Of a stretch of DNA of 64,000 bases, positions 52,320 to 61,209 are shown piece by piece. The stretch covers positions 124,001 to 188,000 of the forward strand of contig NZ_JAFHKL010000007.1 of NCBI RefSeq assembly GCF_016937655.1, written 5' to 3'. The notes beneath the pieces are model-generated. The model was given only the letters and a program-made list of their open reading frames with translations. It searched no databases and had not been told where the DNA came from. This DNA is from Chromobacterium alkanivorans. GTDB taxonomy: Bacteria; Pseudomonadota; Gammaproteobacteria; Burkholderiales; Chromobacteriaceae. Made by a program: the position numbers and the translations under genes. The first letter of the stretch is position 1. Every line of letters starts with the position of its first letter.

Positions 52320-54011
52320 GTGAAACTGAAAACCATGAGCGTGTGCCTGGCGGCGAGCCTGGCGCTGTTCGGCTGTTCCGCCGGCTCCGGCGGCTGGGGT
52401 CCGGGCGATCAGAACACCGGCGTCTCGCGCCAGCCGGTGGCGGTGAAGATGATCGCCTTCAACGATTTCCACGGCAATCTGGAAATGCCGGGCCAGCTGA
52501 CGGTGCCGGATCCGGCCGATCCGAGCAAGACCGTCAAGATCAACGCCGGCGGTGTCGACTACCTGGCGGCCTGGGTGCAGTCGCTGCGCGCCAAATCGCC
52601 GAATACCGTGGTGGTGTCGGCCGGCGATCTGATCGGCGCCAGCCCGCTGGTGTCCGGTCTGTTCCACGACGAGCCCACCATCGAGGCGATGAACCTGCTG
52701 GGCCTGGACCTCAACGCCGTCGGCAACCATGAGTTCGACGACGGCCAGCAGGAACTGCTGCGGATGCAGAACGGCGGCTGCAAGACGGGCGCGACCACCA
52801 CCTCCTGCCAGAACGGCAAGTTCGTCGGCGCCAAGTTCAAGTTCCTGGCGGCCAACGTCAAGAAAAGTGACGGCGGCACCCTGTTCCCGGCTTACGAGAT
52901 CAAGAAGTTCGGCGGCATCCCGGTGGCCTTCATCGGCATGACGCTGAAAGGCACGCCGGAGATCGTGTCGCCGGACGGCATCAAGGGGCTGAGCTTCCAG
53001 GACGAGGCGGCCACGGTGAACCAGCTGATTCCGCAGCTGAAGCGGCAGGGCGTGTCCGCCGTGGTGGTGGTGGTGCACGAGGGTGGCTACCAGAGCGGCA
53101 ACTTCAACGATTGCAACGGCGTGTCCGGTCCCATCGTCGACATCGTCAAGAAGCTGGACCCGGCGGTGAAGCTAGTGGTCACCGGCCACACCCATCAGGC
53201 CTACAACTGCGTGATAGACGGCCGTCGGGTGACCAGCGCCAAGAATTACGGCCAACTGTTCACCGAGATCGACTTCGTGCTGGACCCGGCCACCCGCGAC
53301 GTCAAGCCCGGCTCCATCCAGGCGCAGAACCGGGTGGTGGCGCGCGACATCGCGCCGCTGGCCTCGGTCAGCAATCTGGTCAAGCTGTACAAGGACCTGG
53401 TGGCCCCGGTGGCCAACCGTGTGGTGGGCCAGGCGGCGGGCACTTTGGACCGCACCCCGTCCGCGGCCGGCGAAACCGCCTTGGGCGACGTGGTGGCCGA
53501 CGCGCAACTGGCGGCCGGCGCGGCTCAGGGCGCGGTGGTGGCCTTCATGAACCCGGGCGGCGTGCGCGCGGACATCATTCCCGGCGCCGGCGGCGACGTC
53601 ACTTACAGCCAATTGTTCACCACCCAGCCCTTCGGCAATGTGATGACCACGCTGACCCTGACCGGCGCGCAGATCGACCAGTTGCTGGAGCAGCAATGGA
53701 GCGATCCGTCCAAGGTCAAGATTCTGCAAGTGTCCAAGGGGTTCAGCTATAGCTGGAACCCGGCGGCGCCGACGGGCAACAAGGTGGACATCGCCAGCAT
53801 CAAGATCAACGGCGTGGCCATCGATCCGCTGCTCAACTACCGGGTGCAGGTCAACAACTTCATCGCCGGCGGCGGCGACGGCTTCACCGTGCTGACCCAG
53901 GGCGTCAATCGGGTGGGCGGCGGCGTGGACGTGGACGTGCTGGAGAGCTATTTCGCCGGCGCCTCGCCGGTGGCGGTGCCGGCGCTGAACCGGATTACGC
54001 GTCTGCCTTGA
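52320..54011 (+). CDS. 5'-nucleotidase/metallophosphatase lipoprotein
   Basis: A 563-residue surface enzyme with a lipoprotein signal (LKTMSVCLAASLALFGCSAG). The phosphatase domain has IAFNDFHGNLE, SAGDLIGASPL, AVGNHEFDDG, VVVHEGG and VTGHTHQAYNC; the C-terminal UshA-like substrate domain has NPGGVRADI, YSQLFTTQPFGN and NNFIAGGGDGF. It cleaves nucleoside 5'-phosphates outside the cytoplasm. GTG at 52320 with AAGGA eight bases before is preferred over ATG at 52311. TATAGT near 52203 is a possible -10. Its end overlaps the convergent nuclease gene by 17 bp. Confidence 0.93.
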   Translation: MKLKTMSVCLAASLALFGCSAGSGGWGPGDQNTGVSRQPVAVKMIAFNDFHGNLEMPGQLTVPDPADPSKTVKINAGGVDYLAAWVQSLRAKSPNTVVVSAGDLIGASPLVSGLFHDEPTIEAMNLLGLDLNAVGNHEFDDGQQELLRMQNGGCKTGATTTSCQNGKFVGAKFKFLAANVKKSDGGTLFPAYEIKKFGGIPVAFIGMTLKGTPEIVSPDGIKGLSFQDEAATVNQLIPQLKRQGVSAVVVVVHEGGYQSGNFNDCNGVSGPIVDIVKKLDPAVKLVVTGHTHQAYNCVIDGRRVTSAKNYGQLFTEIDFVLDPATRDVKPGSIQAQNRVVARDIAPLASVSNLVKLYKDLVAPVANRVVGQAAGTLDRTPSAAGETALGDVVADAQLAAGAAQGAVVAFMNPGGVRADIIPGAGGDVTYSQLFTTQPFGNVMTTLTLTGAQIDQLLEQQWSDPSKVKILQVSKGFSYSWNPAAPTGNKVDIASIKINGVAIDPLLNYRVQVNNFIAGGGDGFTVLTQGVNRVGGGVDVDVLESYFAGASPVAVPALNRITRLP

Positions 54012-54627
54012 GCCTGGCCGCCGGCGGCAGCCGTCCGCGCGCTTGCAGCGCGCGGAACACCCGCAGCGCCACCCAGGCGTCGTTGCCGGCGTAGGCCTGC
54101 TGCGCCGGCGTCAGCGGCAGCTTGGACCAGTTGGTGGTGGACAGCTTTTTGGACTTGCGGAAGTACTGGCCGAACAGCCGCGCCACCGCCTGCACCGCGC
54201 CGACGGTGATGCGCGCATCGTCGCTGTCGAAGCAGGAGACCAGGTCCAGCACCCGGCCGCAGCGTATGCCCAGCCGTTGCTGCAGCAGCGCCTGGTCGGA
54301 ACTGAGCTCGAAGCCCGCCAGCAGCCGCTGCGGATCTTCCAGCAGGGTTTTCAGCTCCGGCGCGCACTGGCCGTCCTGCACCGGGAACAGCCAGGCCCCG
54401 TCGTCGCTGGCCAGCTGGATCAGGTGCGGACCGGTCGGCTTCTCGCCCTTGTGGAAGGTGGGGCGGGATTCGGTGTCGAAGCCCAGCACCGCGCAGCCGC
54501 CCAACTCCCGCAGCGCGGCGGCGGCCAGTTCCGGCGTGGCGGCCAGCCGCACCTGTTCCGGCGTCAGGCCGGCGAACAGCGGCAGCGTTTTGATCTCCTC
54601 GCGAGGAATTTGTCGGGTAGGCAACAT
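53995..54627 (-). CDS. RNase D-like 3'-5' exonuclease (DEDDy)
   Basis: A 210-residue nuclease with the four acidic residues and Tyr of the DEDDy group: Asp and Glu in VLGFDTESRPTF, Asp in LAGFELSSDQALL, and Tyr/Asp in QQAYAGNDAWVALRVF. It lacks the HRDC domains of full RNase D, so it is a single-domain member. It probably trims RNA or DNA 3' ends. Its 3' end overlaps the nucleotidase gene, so the two transcripts are convergent and complementary there. Confidence 0.9.
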   Translation of the reverse strand: MLPTRQIPREEIKTLPLFAGLTPEQVRLAATPELAAAALRELGGCAVLGFDTESRPTFHKGEKPTGPHLIQLASDDGAWLFPVQDGQCAPELKTLLEDPQRLLAGFELSSDQALLQQRLGIRCGRVLDLVSCFDSDDARITVGAVQAVARLFGQYFRKSKKLSTTNWSKLPLTPAQQAYAGNDAWVALRVFRALQARGRLPPAARLKADA

Positions 54628-54765
54628 GGCGGACTCGCTGACTTGAGGGTAATTTGCAACCTTACCGCATTTAATGGCGCGGGTCAGGCATAAGCTGTCA
54701 TATTTTTTGGGCGCTTCAGCAGGAGATGCCCAACAGCGGCGGCAATATCCTGTAGTATCGTCGGC

Positions 54766-55377
54766 ATGCCTAATTCTTCACGTTATCTTGGCCGGCAGGC
54801 AATCGTCGACCGCCAGCAGCAACTGGTGGCCTATGAGCTATTGTTCCGCTCCAGTCCGGCCAATTTCGCCCTGGTGCGCGACGATCTGCTCGCCAGCGCC
54901 GAGGTGCTGCGCAACGCCTTCGGAGAGCTGGGCTGCGCGGATGTGTTGGGCCAGTTTCCCGGTTTCATCAACGCCAGCGCCGATTTGTTGCAAGACCCCA
55001 TCCTGGACCAATTGCCGGCGGAGCGGCTGGTGCTGGAAATACTGGAAACGGTGACCGTCACCGAGGCCCTGCTGCAACGGATGGCGCTGTTGCGCCAACG
55101 CGGCTTCCGCCTGGCGCTGGACGACGTGATCCACCTGGGGCCGGATCAGACGGCGATGTTGCCGCTGGTGGACATCGTCAAGGTGGACGTGGCGGCGGTG
55201 GAGCCGGAGCGGCTGCCGGCGCTGATGGCCCAATTGAGCGATTTCGACGGCATCTTGCTGGCGGAAAAGGTGGACAGTCGCGAGCAGTTCGAACGTTGCC
55301 GCGAGCTGGGCTTCCACTGGTTCCAGGGTTATTTCCACGGCCGGCCGGTGGTGCTGAGCAGCGCGGACGCGCCCTAG
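54766..55377 (+). CDS. Lone EAL-like domain of the YuxH (EAL-HDOD) type
   Basis: A 203-residue protein beginning RYLGRQAIVDRQQQLVAYELLFR, the opening of YuxH-type EAL-HDOD proteins where EAL is replaced by YELLFR. The sequence continues through LALDDVIHL and LLAEKVDSREQF but stops before the HDOD domain. Several catalytic residues of cyclic-di-GMP phosphodiesterases are changed, so it is probably a non-catalytic signalling module. Length suggests either a natural single-domain form or loss of HDOD; no HDOD remnant is seen downstream. Confidence 0.85.
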   Translation: MPNSSRYLGRQAIVDRQQQLVAYELLFRSSPANFALVRDDLLASAEVLRNAFGELGCADVLGQFPGFINASADLLQDPILDQLPAERLVLEILETVTVTEALLQRMALLRQRGFRLALDDVIHLGPDQTAMLPLVDIVKVDVAAVEPERLPALMAQLSDFDGILLAEKVDSREQFERCRELGFHWFQGYFHGRPVVLSSADAP

Positions 55378-55390
55378 CTTCGCCTTCTTT

Positions 55391-56191
55391 TCACTGCGCC
55401 TTGATCGGCTTGTGGTAGGCCAGGCTGGCCGCCCGGGTTTCCGCCACGATGCGATCGAACTCCCCGCTGTCCTGCAAGGCCTTCAGGCCGCGATTGAAAC
55501 GCTCCACCAATTCCTGGCCCTGGCGGTGCTTGCGCCAGATCACCACGTGCAGCGGCGCCACCCAGAACGATTTGTTTTGCGGCTCCAGTTGCTGGGCCAG
55601 CCGAGGCTGGAAGTTGCGCGCGATCAGGTATTGGCCCACTTCCATGTCGATGGGGAACAGGTCGATGCGGCCGGCCAGCAGCTTGCGCAAATTGGTGACG
55701 TCGTCCGGCGCCATGTCCGGGATCAGGTGACCGGCCTTGACCTGCCGGTTGAATTCGTCGGAATAGAAATTGCCGACGGTGACGCCCACCCGCGCGTGGC
55801 GCAGATTGGACAGGTCGTTCCAGGGAAAGTTGGCGTTGCGGCGCTGGAAAAACACCATGCGCGCATGCAGCACCGGCTGGGTGAACAGCAGATCCTGCTT
55901 GCGCTCCGGCGTCGGCGCCCAGCCGAAGCTGCCGTCCACGGTGCCGTTGCGCGCCGATTGCAGCGTGCGGTTGTTGGGGTAGTAACGGAAGGCGACGTCG
56001 ACGTTGGAACGGGCGAACGCCTCTTTGACCAGACGCGACAAAATGCCGTCGTACGGCAGTTCCTTGCCCATATAGGGCGGCCACTCCTGGTTGGACAGGG
56101 TGATTTTCAGACGTGGCGCGGCCTGCGGCTGAGCTGCCGCCAGCAGGACTACAGCCAGGCTGCCCAGCAGCCAGCTGCGAAGTCTCATCAT
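55391..56191 (-). CDS. Periplasmic solute-binding protein, amino-acid type (PBPb)
   Basis: A 266-residue protein with signal peptide (RSWLLGSLAVVLLAAAQPQAA) and an SBP_bac_3 fold: LKITLSNQEWPPYMGKELPYDGILSRLVKEAF, then VDGSFGWAPTPERKQDLLFTQPVLHARMVFF, and the hinge region RVGVTVGNFYSDEF. It probably binds an amino acid or similar small molecule. No ABC permease or ATPase genes adjoin it, so it may serve as an orphan binding protein or sensor input. Confidence 0.87.
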   Translation of the reverse strand: MMRLRSWLLGSLAVVLLAAAQPQAAPRLKITLSNQEWPPYMGKELPYDGILSRLVKEAFARSNVDVAFRYYPNNRTLQSARNGTVDGSFGWAPTPERKQDLLFTQPVLHARMVFFQRRNANFPWNDLSNLRHARVGVTVGNFYSDEFNRQVKAGHLIPDMAPDDVTNLRKLLAGRIDLFPIDMEVGQYLIARNFQPRLAQQLEPQNKSFWVAPLHVVIWRKHRQGQELVERFNRGLKALQDSGEFDRIVAETRAASLAYHKPIKAQ

Positions 56192-56410
56192 TTCCCCGAA
56201 TCCTTGCTCGATCTGTGCGCGTTGTACGCGTGCTGCCTGCGCGGAGCGCGGCGCGCGCCGCCTCCGCTCGATATTGTTGTCGGCCCCAGGGCCTGTTGCT
56301 GAATCGTAGGCAGGTTTGGCGCTCGCCGTAAAGCGCTTCCATCGCCGCGGGGCCGGCGAAGGGGCGCTGCGGCGGCCGCGCCGACAGGGCGCGACGCCGC
56401 GGGAGCAGGC

Positions 56411-57850
56411 TTAGCGGCCTTTCGGCGGGCTGAACAACGCCGAGCTCGGACGCGAGGAGGCGGGCTTGCCGCGCTGACCCTGACCCTGGCCTTGCGGCGA
56501 GCGCTGACCCGGCTGGCCGTTTGTGGCGTTTTTGGCTTGGCCCTGGCTCTGTCCTTGGCCCTGGCGCGGCTTGGACGCCGGCGAGCGATGGCCGTGGCCG
56601 GTGGGCTTGCTGTCCGGCTGGTGGCGCGGCTTGCCGCCGCCGCCCTGGCGCTGCGGCTGGCCGCGGCGGTTGCCGCCGCCCATCGGGATGGGTTCCGGCT
56701 TCACCGACAGATCCGCCTCGAAGCCCGGCACCGCGAAGCGCTCGATCGATTGCTTGGTGAGCTTCTCGATGTCTTTCAGGAAGCTGAACTCGTCGACGCA
56801 GACCAGCGACACCGCCTCACCCTTGCTGCCGGCGCGGCCGGTGCGGCCGATGCGGTGCACGTAGTCTTCCGGCACATTGGGCAATTCGAAGTTGACCACG
56901 TGCGGCAGCTGGTCGATGTCCAGGCCGCGCGCGGCGATGTCAGTGGCCACCAGCACCTGCAGCTCGCCGCTCTTGAAGTCGGCCAGCGCGCGGGTGCGCG
57001 CGTTCTGGCTCTTGTTGCCGTGAATCGCGGCGGCGGGAATGCCGGTTTTCTCCAGTTTTTCCGCCAGGCGGTTGGCGCCGTGTTTGGTGCGGGTGAACAC
57101 CAGCGCCTGGAACCAGTTGCGCTCTTTGATCAGGTGGATCAGCAGGTCGGTTTTGCGGTCGCGGTCCACCAGGTGGATCTTCTGGTCCACCAGCTCGTTG
57201 GTGGTGTTGCGGCGCGCCACTTCCACCAGCTTGGGGCTGTCCAGCAGACGGTCGGCCAGGCCTTTGATCTCGTCGGAGAAGGTGGCGGAGAACAGCAGGT
57301 TCTGGCGTTTGGCCGGCAGCAGCGCCAGCACTTTGCGGATGTCGTGGATGAAGCCCATGTCCAGCATGCGGTCGGCTTCGTCCAGCACCAGGATCTCAAC
57401 GCCGGACAAATCGATGTTGCGCTGGCCGGCGTGGTCCAGCAGGCGGCCGGGGGTGGCCACCAGGATGTCCAGCGGTTTGCGCAGCTCGCGGGTCTGCGGA
57501 TTGATGTTGACGCCGCCGAACATCACCATGGATTTGAGCGGCAGGTATTTGCCGTAGGTCTGCACCGACTCCTCAACCTGAGCGGCCAACTCGCGGGTGG
57601 GCGTCAGCACCAGCGCGCGCGGACGGCCCGGCTGGGTGGACGGCTTGCCCATCAGCAGTTGCAGCAAGGGCAGGGTGAAGCCGGCGGTTTTGCCGGTGCC
57701 GGTCTGGGCCGCGGCCAGCAGGTCGCCGCCTTGCAGCACTTGCGGGATGGCCTGGGCCTGGATCGGAGTGGGGGTGGTGTAGCCGGTTTCGCTGACGGCG
57801 CGCAACAGGGATTCGGCCAGACCGAGGTCGGCAAAGGTGAGTGTGGACAT
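56411..57850 (-). CDS. rhlE: DEAD-box RNA helicase RhlE
   Basis: A 479-residue helicase with F-A-D-L-G-L and Q motif at the start, AQTGTGKT (48-55), PTRELA (84-89), DEAD (157-160), SAT (188-190), RGLDID and [10 protein letters not shown]. The C-terminal 100 residues are Gly/Gln/Lys/Pro-rich (repeats of GQGQ and KPASS), a disordered RNA-binding tail. RhlE remodels RNA in ribosome maturation and decay. Several promoter-length bases upstream hold no other gene. Standard RhlE length. Confidence 0.95.
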   Translation of the reverse strand: MSTLTFADLGLAESLLRAVSETGYTTPTPIQAQAIPQVLQGGDLLAAAQTGTGKTAGFTLPLLQLLMGKPSTQPGRPRALVLTPTRELAAQVEESVQTYGKYLPLKSMVMFGGVNINPQTRELRKPLDILVATPGRLLDHAGQRNIDLSGVEILVLDEADRMLDMGFIHDIRKVLALLPAKRQNLLFSATFSDEIKGLADRLLDSPKLVEVARRNTTNELVDQKIHLVDRDRKTDLLIHLIKERNWFQALVFTRTKHGANRLAEKLEKTGIPAAAIHGNKSQNARTRALADFKSGELQVLVATDIAARGLDIDQLPHVVNFELPNVPEDYVHRIGRTGRAGSKGEAVSLVCVDEFSFLKDIEKLTKQSIERFAVPGFEADLSVKPEPIPMGGGNRRGQPQRQGGGGKPRHQPDSKPTGHGHRSPASKPRQGQGQSQGQAKNATNGQPGQRSPQGQGQGQRGKPASSRPSSALFSPPKGR

Positions 57851-58224
57851 GTTTGCTCCTGCGACGGCCTATCGCAGTATGTGCGAACCAATCCAGGCTG
57901 ACGGGAAAAAGTTAGGGATGCGATGGGCGCTTCGGGATGAAGCGCGCGCGGCGCGCAAAGATTGGAATTGCGCGCGGGAGGCCGGAGTTTACCTTCAAAT
58001 CGTCGGCTTGGGAACTTGTCGCCGCATTGTCATATCCATTCCAGCGGAATTCAAAGCCGCGCGCGGTCGTTTTGACGGCCGATATTATTAATAAATGCGA
58101 ATGGGCGAACTGGTATCATGCTGTCACGCCGCCGGAGCGTTTGGGCTCCGCGGCGGCAAGATGCCCTGTTTTGATGTGTCCGCCCGGGATGGGCGGCGAA
58201 TAACGCAGTTCAGAGGAAATCGGT
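57851..58224. other. Gap between rhlE and the LprI-MliC gene
   Basis: 374 bp without a supported gene. GATATTATTAATAAATG near 58081-58097 is an AT-rich candidate promoter for the next gene. A hairpin, GGAGC (58134-58138) with GCTCC (58145-58149) extended by GCCGCC/GGCGGC, lies 70 bp before it. AGAGGAAA near 58212 is the ribosome site. Confidence 0.45.
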
Positions 58225-58911
58225 ATGCCTGGATCCGCCCGTAGGCTGGTCGGCTTGATCATATTGTGTCCGGCCTTGGCGCTGGCCGCCGGCAAGGGCG
58301 GTTCGGAGGGCGGCCACGGCCGCGCGGCGGAGAGCGGCAAGGCTGTGGAGGAAGCGGCGGAGGCCAACGCGCCGGCGGCGACCGATTTCAATTGCGACAA
58401 GCCGGGCAATCCGGTGGAGGCCATGGTGTGTCAGGACGACAGCCTGACCCGGCAGGACAACCGGCTGGAGAAGGTTTACGCCCAGGCCTTGGAGCAGGCG
58501 CAGCAAGGGCGGCCGGGCGCCGAGGCCAAGCTGATCGCCGAGCAGCGGCGCTGGGTGAAAAGCCTGAAGGACTGCGTCAAGACCGAGGACATGCATATGT
58601 GCCTGGGCGACGTTTACATCATGCGCATCACCCAGTTGCAGGCGGCCTGGGGCCTGGCCCCGTCGCTGACGCCCTTGCGCTACGTCTGCAAGGGCAACGC
58701 CACCCGCACCGTGCTGGCCACCTTTTACCGCACTCACCCGCCCACGGTGAAGCTGGAGTACAACGGCTCCACCGCCATCCTGCACCAGGGCCTGAGCGGC
58801 AGCGGCGCGCGCTACGCGGCGCCGGGGCTGGAGCTGTGGATCAAGGGCCGCGAGGCCAGCATTACCTGGCGCGGCGAACCTTTGGACTGCTCCAGCCAGC
58901 CTTCGCCCTAA
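58225..58911 (+). CDS. LprI-like / MliC-like fusion lysozyme-inhibitor candidate
   Basis: A 228-residue exported protein: signal peptide (RLVGLIILCPALALA), Gly/Glu/Ala linker, then an LprI-like helical domain (FNCDKPGNPVEAMVCQDDSLTRQDNRLEKVYAQAL with conserved cysteines, and QRRWVKSLKDC), and a C-terminal beta domain like MliC/PliC lysozyme inhibitors (YVCKGNATRTVLATFY...ILHQGLSGSGARYAAPGLELWIKGREASITW). Both modules are tied to lysozyme inhibition, so the fusion could protect cell-wall murein from host lysozyme. Its TAA stop begins repeat A7. Confidence 0.8.
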   Translation: MPGSARRLVGLIILCPALALAAGKGGSEGGHGRAAESGKAVEEAAEANAPAATDFNCDKPGNPVEAMVCQDDSLTRQDNRLEKVYAQALEQAQQGRPGAEAKLIAEQRRWVKSLKDCVKTEDMHMCLGDVYIMRITQLQAAWGLAPSLTPLRYVCKGNATRTVLATFYRTHPPTVKLEYNGSTAILHQGLSGSGARYAAPGLELWIKGREASITWRGEPLDCSSQPSP

Positions 58912-59058
58912 GAACCTGTTTACGATCTGCTGCGCTGCGTGGAGCGTTACACGATGAGTACGCCTTCGAAATGCTCATGTACCGTATGTACATTCCGCTT
59001 TCTCAGCCGTTTTCGCCTTGTTTCGCCCTTGCTCGCGAGATCGTAAACACGTTCTAAG
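58909..59058 (+). repeat. Family A intergenic element, long form (copy A7), with a partial second end
   Basis: It begins in the LprI-MliC stop (TAAGAACCTGTTTACGATC) and ends GATCGTAAACACGTTCTA. The inner hairpin is ATGTAC / GTACAT. Directly after it a second TAAGAACCTGTTTC left end starts (59055-59068) but is not continued, a remnant of a tandem copy. Confidence 0.85.
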
Positions 59059-59160
59059 AACCTGTTTCAGGCTTGCGCGGCCGGCCGTCGAGCGATTGAA
59101 CGGGCGCAATGGCCGGCGGCCCCGTACAATGGTTTCTTTTTTCGCAAAACCGGTTTCCGC

Positions 59161-59697
59161 ATGGCCCTGTCCGCCACCATTTACAAAGCCAATCTCGCCG
59201 TGTCCGACATGGATCGCGGCTATTACGCCAGTCATCAGCTGACGCTGGCCCAGCACCCGTCCGAAACCGTGGAGCGCATGATGCTGCGTCTGGCCGCTTT
59301 CGCGCTCAACGCCAGCGAAACCCTGCAGTTCAGCCGCGGCCTGAGCGCCGACGACGAGCCGGAGCTGTGGCAGAAAAACTATGTCGACGAGATCGAGCTG
59401 TGGGTGGAGCTGGGCGAGCCGGACGAAAAGCGGCTGAAGAAAGCGTGCAGCCGCGCCGAGCGCGTGGTGTTGTACAGCTACGGCGGCCGCGCCAGCGAAG
59501 TGTGGTGGCCGCAGCTGGAGAACAAGCTGGCCCGGCTGGACAAGCTCAGCGTGTTTCGCGTCGAGCCGGCCACGCTGGCCGAGCTGGTCGCCATCTGCCA
59601 GCGCAGCATGCAGTTGAGCGCCACCATCCAGGACGGCCAGCTGTGGCTGGCCGACGAGTCCAGCAATGTGCTGGTGGAGCCGCTGCGGCTCAAATAA
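59161..59697 (+). CDS. yaeQ: YaeQ family protein
   Basis: A 178-residue protein with ALSATIYKANLAVSDMDRGYYASHQLTLAQHPSETVERMMLRLAAFAL and IELWVELGEPDEKRLKKACSRAERVVLYSYG, the full YaeQ signature. Its fold is PD-(D/E)XK nuclease-like; YaeQ was linked to RfaH suppression but its biochemical activity is unsettled. Cytosolic. It ends just before two small ORFs on the opposite strand. Confidence 0.94.
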   Translation: MALSATIYKANLAVSDMDRGYYASHQLTLAQHPSETVERMMLRLAAFALNASETLQFSRGLSADDEPELWQKNYVDEIELWVELGEPDEKRLKKACSRAERVVLYSYGGRASEVWWPQLENKLARLDKLSVFRVEPATLAELVAICQRSMQLSATIQDGQLWLADESSNVLVEPLRLK

Positions 59698-59702
59698 GCC
59701 GC

Positions 59703-59861
59703 TCAGCCGCACAGCCAGGCGCGCAGTCGTTGCAACAAGCCCGTTTGGGCCGCGCGCGGCAGCCGCGCCTTGCGTTTGAGCCAGGGCATGCGCCGATGGC
59801 GCGCCTGGGCGTAGGCGTTCAACAGCCGGCGGTGGCGTAGCGCGAGATCGCCGCGTCTCAT
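59703..59861 (-). CDS. Tiny Arg-rich ORF, ATGA-coupled
   Basis: A 52-codon ORF (MRRGDLALRHRRLLNAYAQAR...LLQRLRAWLCG) rich in Arg, Leu and Ala, probably a basic amphipathic helix. Its start overlaps the stop of the 67-codon ORF upstream (ATGA). I recognise no family. The exact overlap supports reality; the high GC and Arg content is what chance reading frames in such DNA also produce. Confidence 0.4.
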   Translation of the reverse strand: MRRGDLALRHRRLLNAYAQARHRRMPWLKRKARLPRAAQTGLLQRLRAWLCG

Positions 59862-60061
59862 CGCCGCGCGCTCAGCCGCCGCCACCAGGCGCGCAGGGAC
59901 GCGCGCCAGCCGAATGTCGCTTCGGCCAGGCCCGGCCTTGCCGAGAACCGTGATTCGAGTATGTAGCGGCGCAGCGCCAGCGGCGCCGCGTCCTCGTCCG
60001 GCAGATAATCGGGAATGCCGCGCGCCGGCAAGGCGCGGCGGACGGGTTTGCTTGCGCTCAT
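59858..60061 (-). CDS. Small hypothetical protein preceding the tiny ORF
   Basis: A 67-residue ORF (MSASKPVRRALPARGIPDYLPDEDAAPLALRRYILESRFS...). The ATG at 60061 has GGAGG nine bases upstream, a good ribosome site; an ATG at 60085 is less well placed. The IPDYLPDEDAAPLALRRYILE segment looks like a real protein with polar and acidic residues. Family unknown. It overlaps the 52-codon ORF by ATGA. Confidence 0.5.
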   Translation of the reverse strand: MSASKPVRRALPARGIPDYLPDEDAAPLALRRYILESRFSARPGLAEATFGWRASLRAWWRRLSARR

Positions 60062-60173
60062 AAGCAAGGGCCTCCAATGGGACATGGTGCATGCTAGGCT
60101 CCGACGCGTAAAAAGCGGCTAAAGAAAGCCCGGGCGCGGATAAAAAGGCGCTAGTCGCGCCGCGCGGCGGCCC

Positions 60174-60189
60174 GGTTCCACGTGAAACA
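60174..60189. other. parS-like palindrome 4
   Basis: GGTTCCACGTGAAACA matches all fixed parS positions but the first. It lies in the intergenic stretch between the small ORFs and the monooxygenase gene. Confidence 0.72.
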
Positions 60190-60206
60190 GCGCGATAGCG
60201 CGGACC

Positions 60207-60512
60207 TCAGCTTGACGCGTCCATGGTCCATTCATAGCTGCGTTCGATGCGCGCCACCTCTACCCGGTATTGCCGATACCAGCGCTCTCGCCCCAGTTGC
60301 TGCGCCAATACATGGTCGGCGTGCGCCTTCCAGGCGCGGATGCTGTCGGCGTCCGGCCAGTAGGACAGGGCGATCTCCTGACCGTCCTCACAGGCGGAAA
60401 CAAAGGCGAGGCAGCCGAAGTTCTCCATGGCCAGCTGACGCATTTGCTGGGCGACCGCGGAGTATTCCGCGTCCAGTTGCCGCGCGGCGGCGCGAAAAAT
60501 CACGACATGCAT
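60207..60512 (-). CDS. ABM (antibiotic biosynthesis monooxygenase) domain protein
   Basis: A 101-residue ferredoxin-like alpha-beta barrel: MHVVIFRAAARQLDAEYSAVAQQMRQLAMENFGCLAFVSACEDGQEIALSYWPDADSIRAWKAHADHV. The SYWPDADSIRAWKAHADH block is typical of ABM proteins, including heme-degrading and quinone monooxygenase members. The substrate is unknown. Confidence 0.88.
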   Translation of the reverse strand: MHVVIFRAAARQLDAEYSAVAQQMRQLAMENFGCLAFVSACEDGQEIALSYWPDADSIRAWKAHADHVLAQQLGRERWYRQYRVEVARIERSYEWTMDASS

Positions 60513-60627
60513 GGGAAGTCTTCCTCGGTTAAGGTAAGCGGTATCGGGATTGTCCCGATTGCCGGCGGTCCTGGCCAGAGCCAGTTCGGCCGCCGGCGCG
60601 GAACCATCGCGGATGAGAGGAGAAACA

Positions 60628-61155
60628 ATGGCTCAGCCCTTGCGTTTGCGGGCCGCCACGGCCTTGGACGCCGAGCGGATCGCGGCGCTGCATGTCGCCA
60701 GCTGGCAACAGCATTATCGCGGCATCCTGCCTGACGACTATCTGGACCAAGGCGCCGCGGCGGAACGCCTGGCGATGTGGCGAAGGCGCTTCGCCGCGCC
60801 GGAAACGCTTTGGGTGCGGCTGGCGCTGTGGCGGGGAGAGCCGGTGGGTTTTGTCTGCCTGTTGCCGGACGAGGCGCCGGAACGGGGCGTTTACTTGGAC
60901 AATCTGCATGTGCTGGCCGGGCAGCAGGGGCGCGGCATCGGCCGCGCCTTGATGGCCGCGGCGGCGGCGGAAGCCTTGCGCGTCGCGCCGGGCCGGCCCT
61001 TGTTCCTGTGGGCGTACCAGGCCAACCGGGACGCCTGCGGCTTTTATCGGGCGCTGGGCGGCGCGGAGTCCGCGCCTTGCGAGGTGGACACCGCCGGCGG
61101 CCGGCGCGCGCTGGCGCTCAGCTATCAGTGGGATGATCCGTCCTGTTTGCTGTAG
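60628..61155 (+). CDS. GNAT N-acetyltransferase
   Basis: A 175-residue acetyltransferase: LRLRAATALDAERIAALHVASWQQHYRGILPDDYL, then YLDNLHVLAGQQGRGIGRALMAAAAAEA with the acetyl-CoA loop QQGRGIG, and LFLWAYQANRDACGFYRALGG. Substrate unknown. GAGAGGAGA before the ATG at 60628 supports the start over ATG at 60613. Confidence 0.88.
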   Translation: MAQPLRLRAATALDAERIAALHVASWQQHYRGILPDDYLDQGAAAERLAMWRRRFAAPETLWVRLALWRGEPVGFVCLLPDEAPERGVYLDNLHVLAGQQGRGIGRALMAAAAAEALRVAPGRPLFLWAYQANRDACGFYRALGGAESAPCEVDTAGGRRALALSYQWDDPSCLL

Positions 61156-61209
61156 CGCCGGTTTGCGCCGCGGCAACACCGGAACGCGTCCTCGTTCTAC
61201 AATAGCGGG

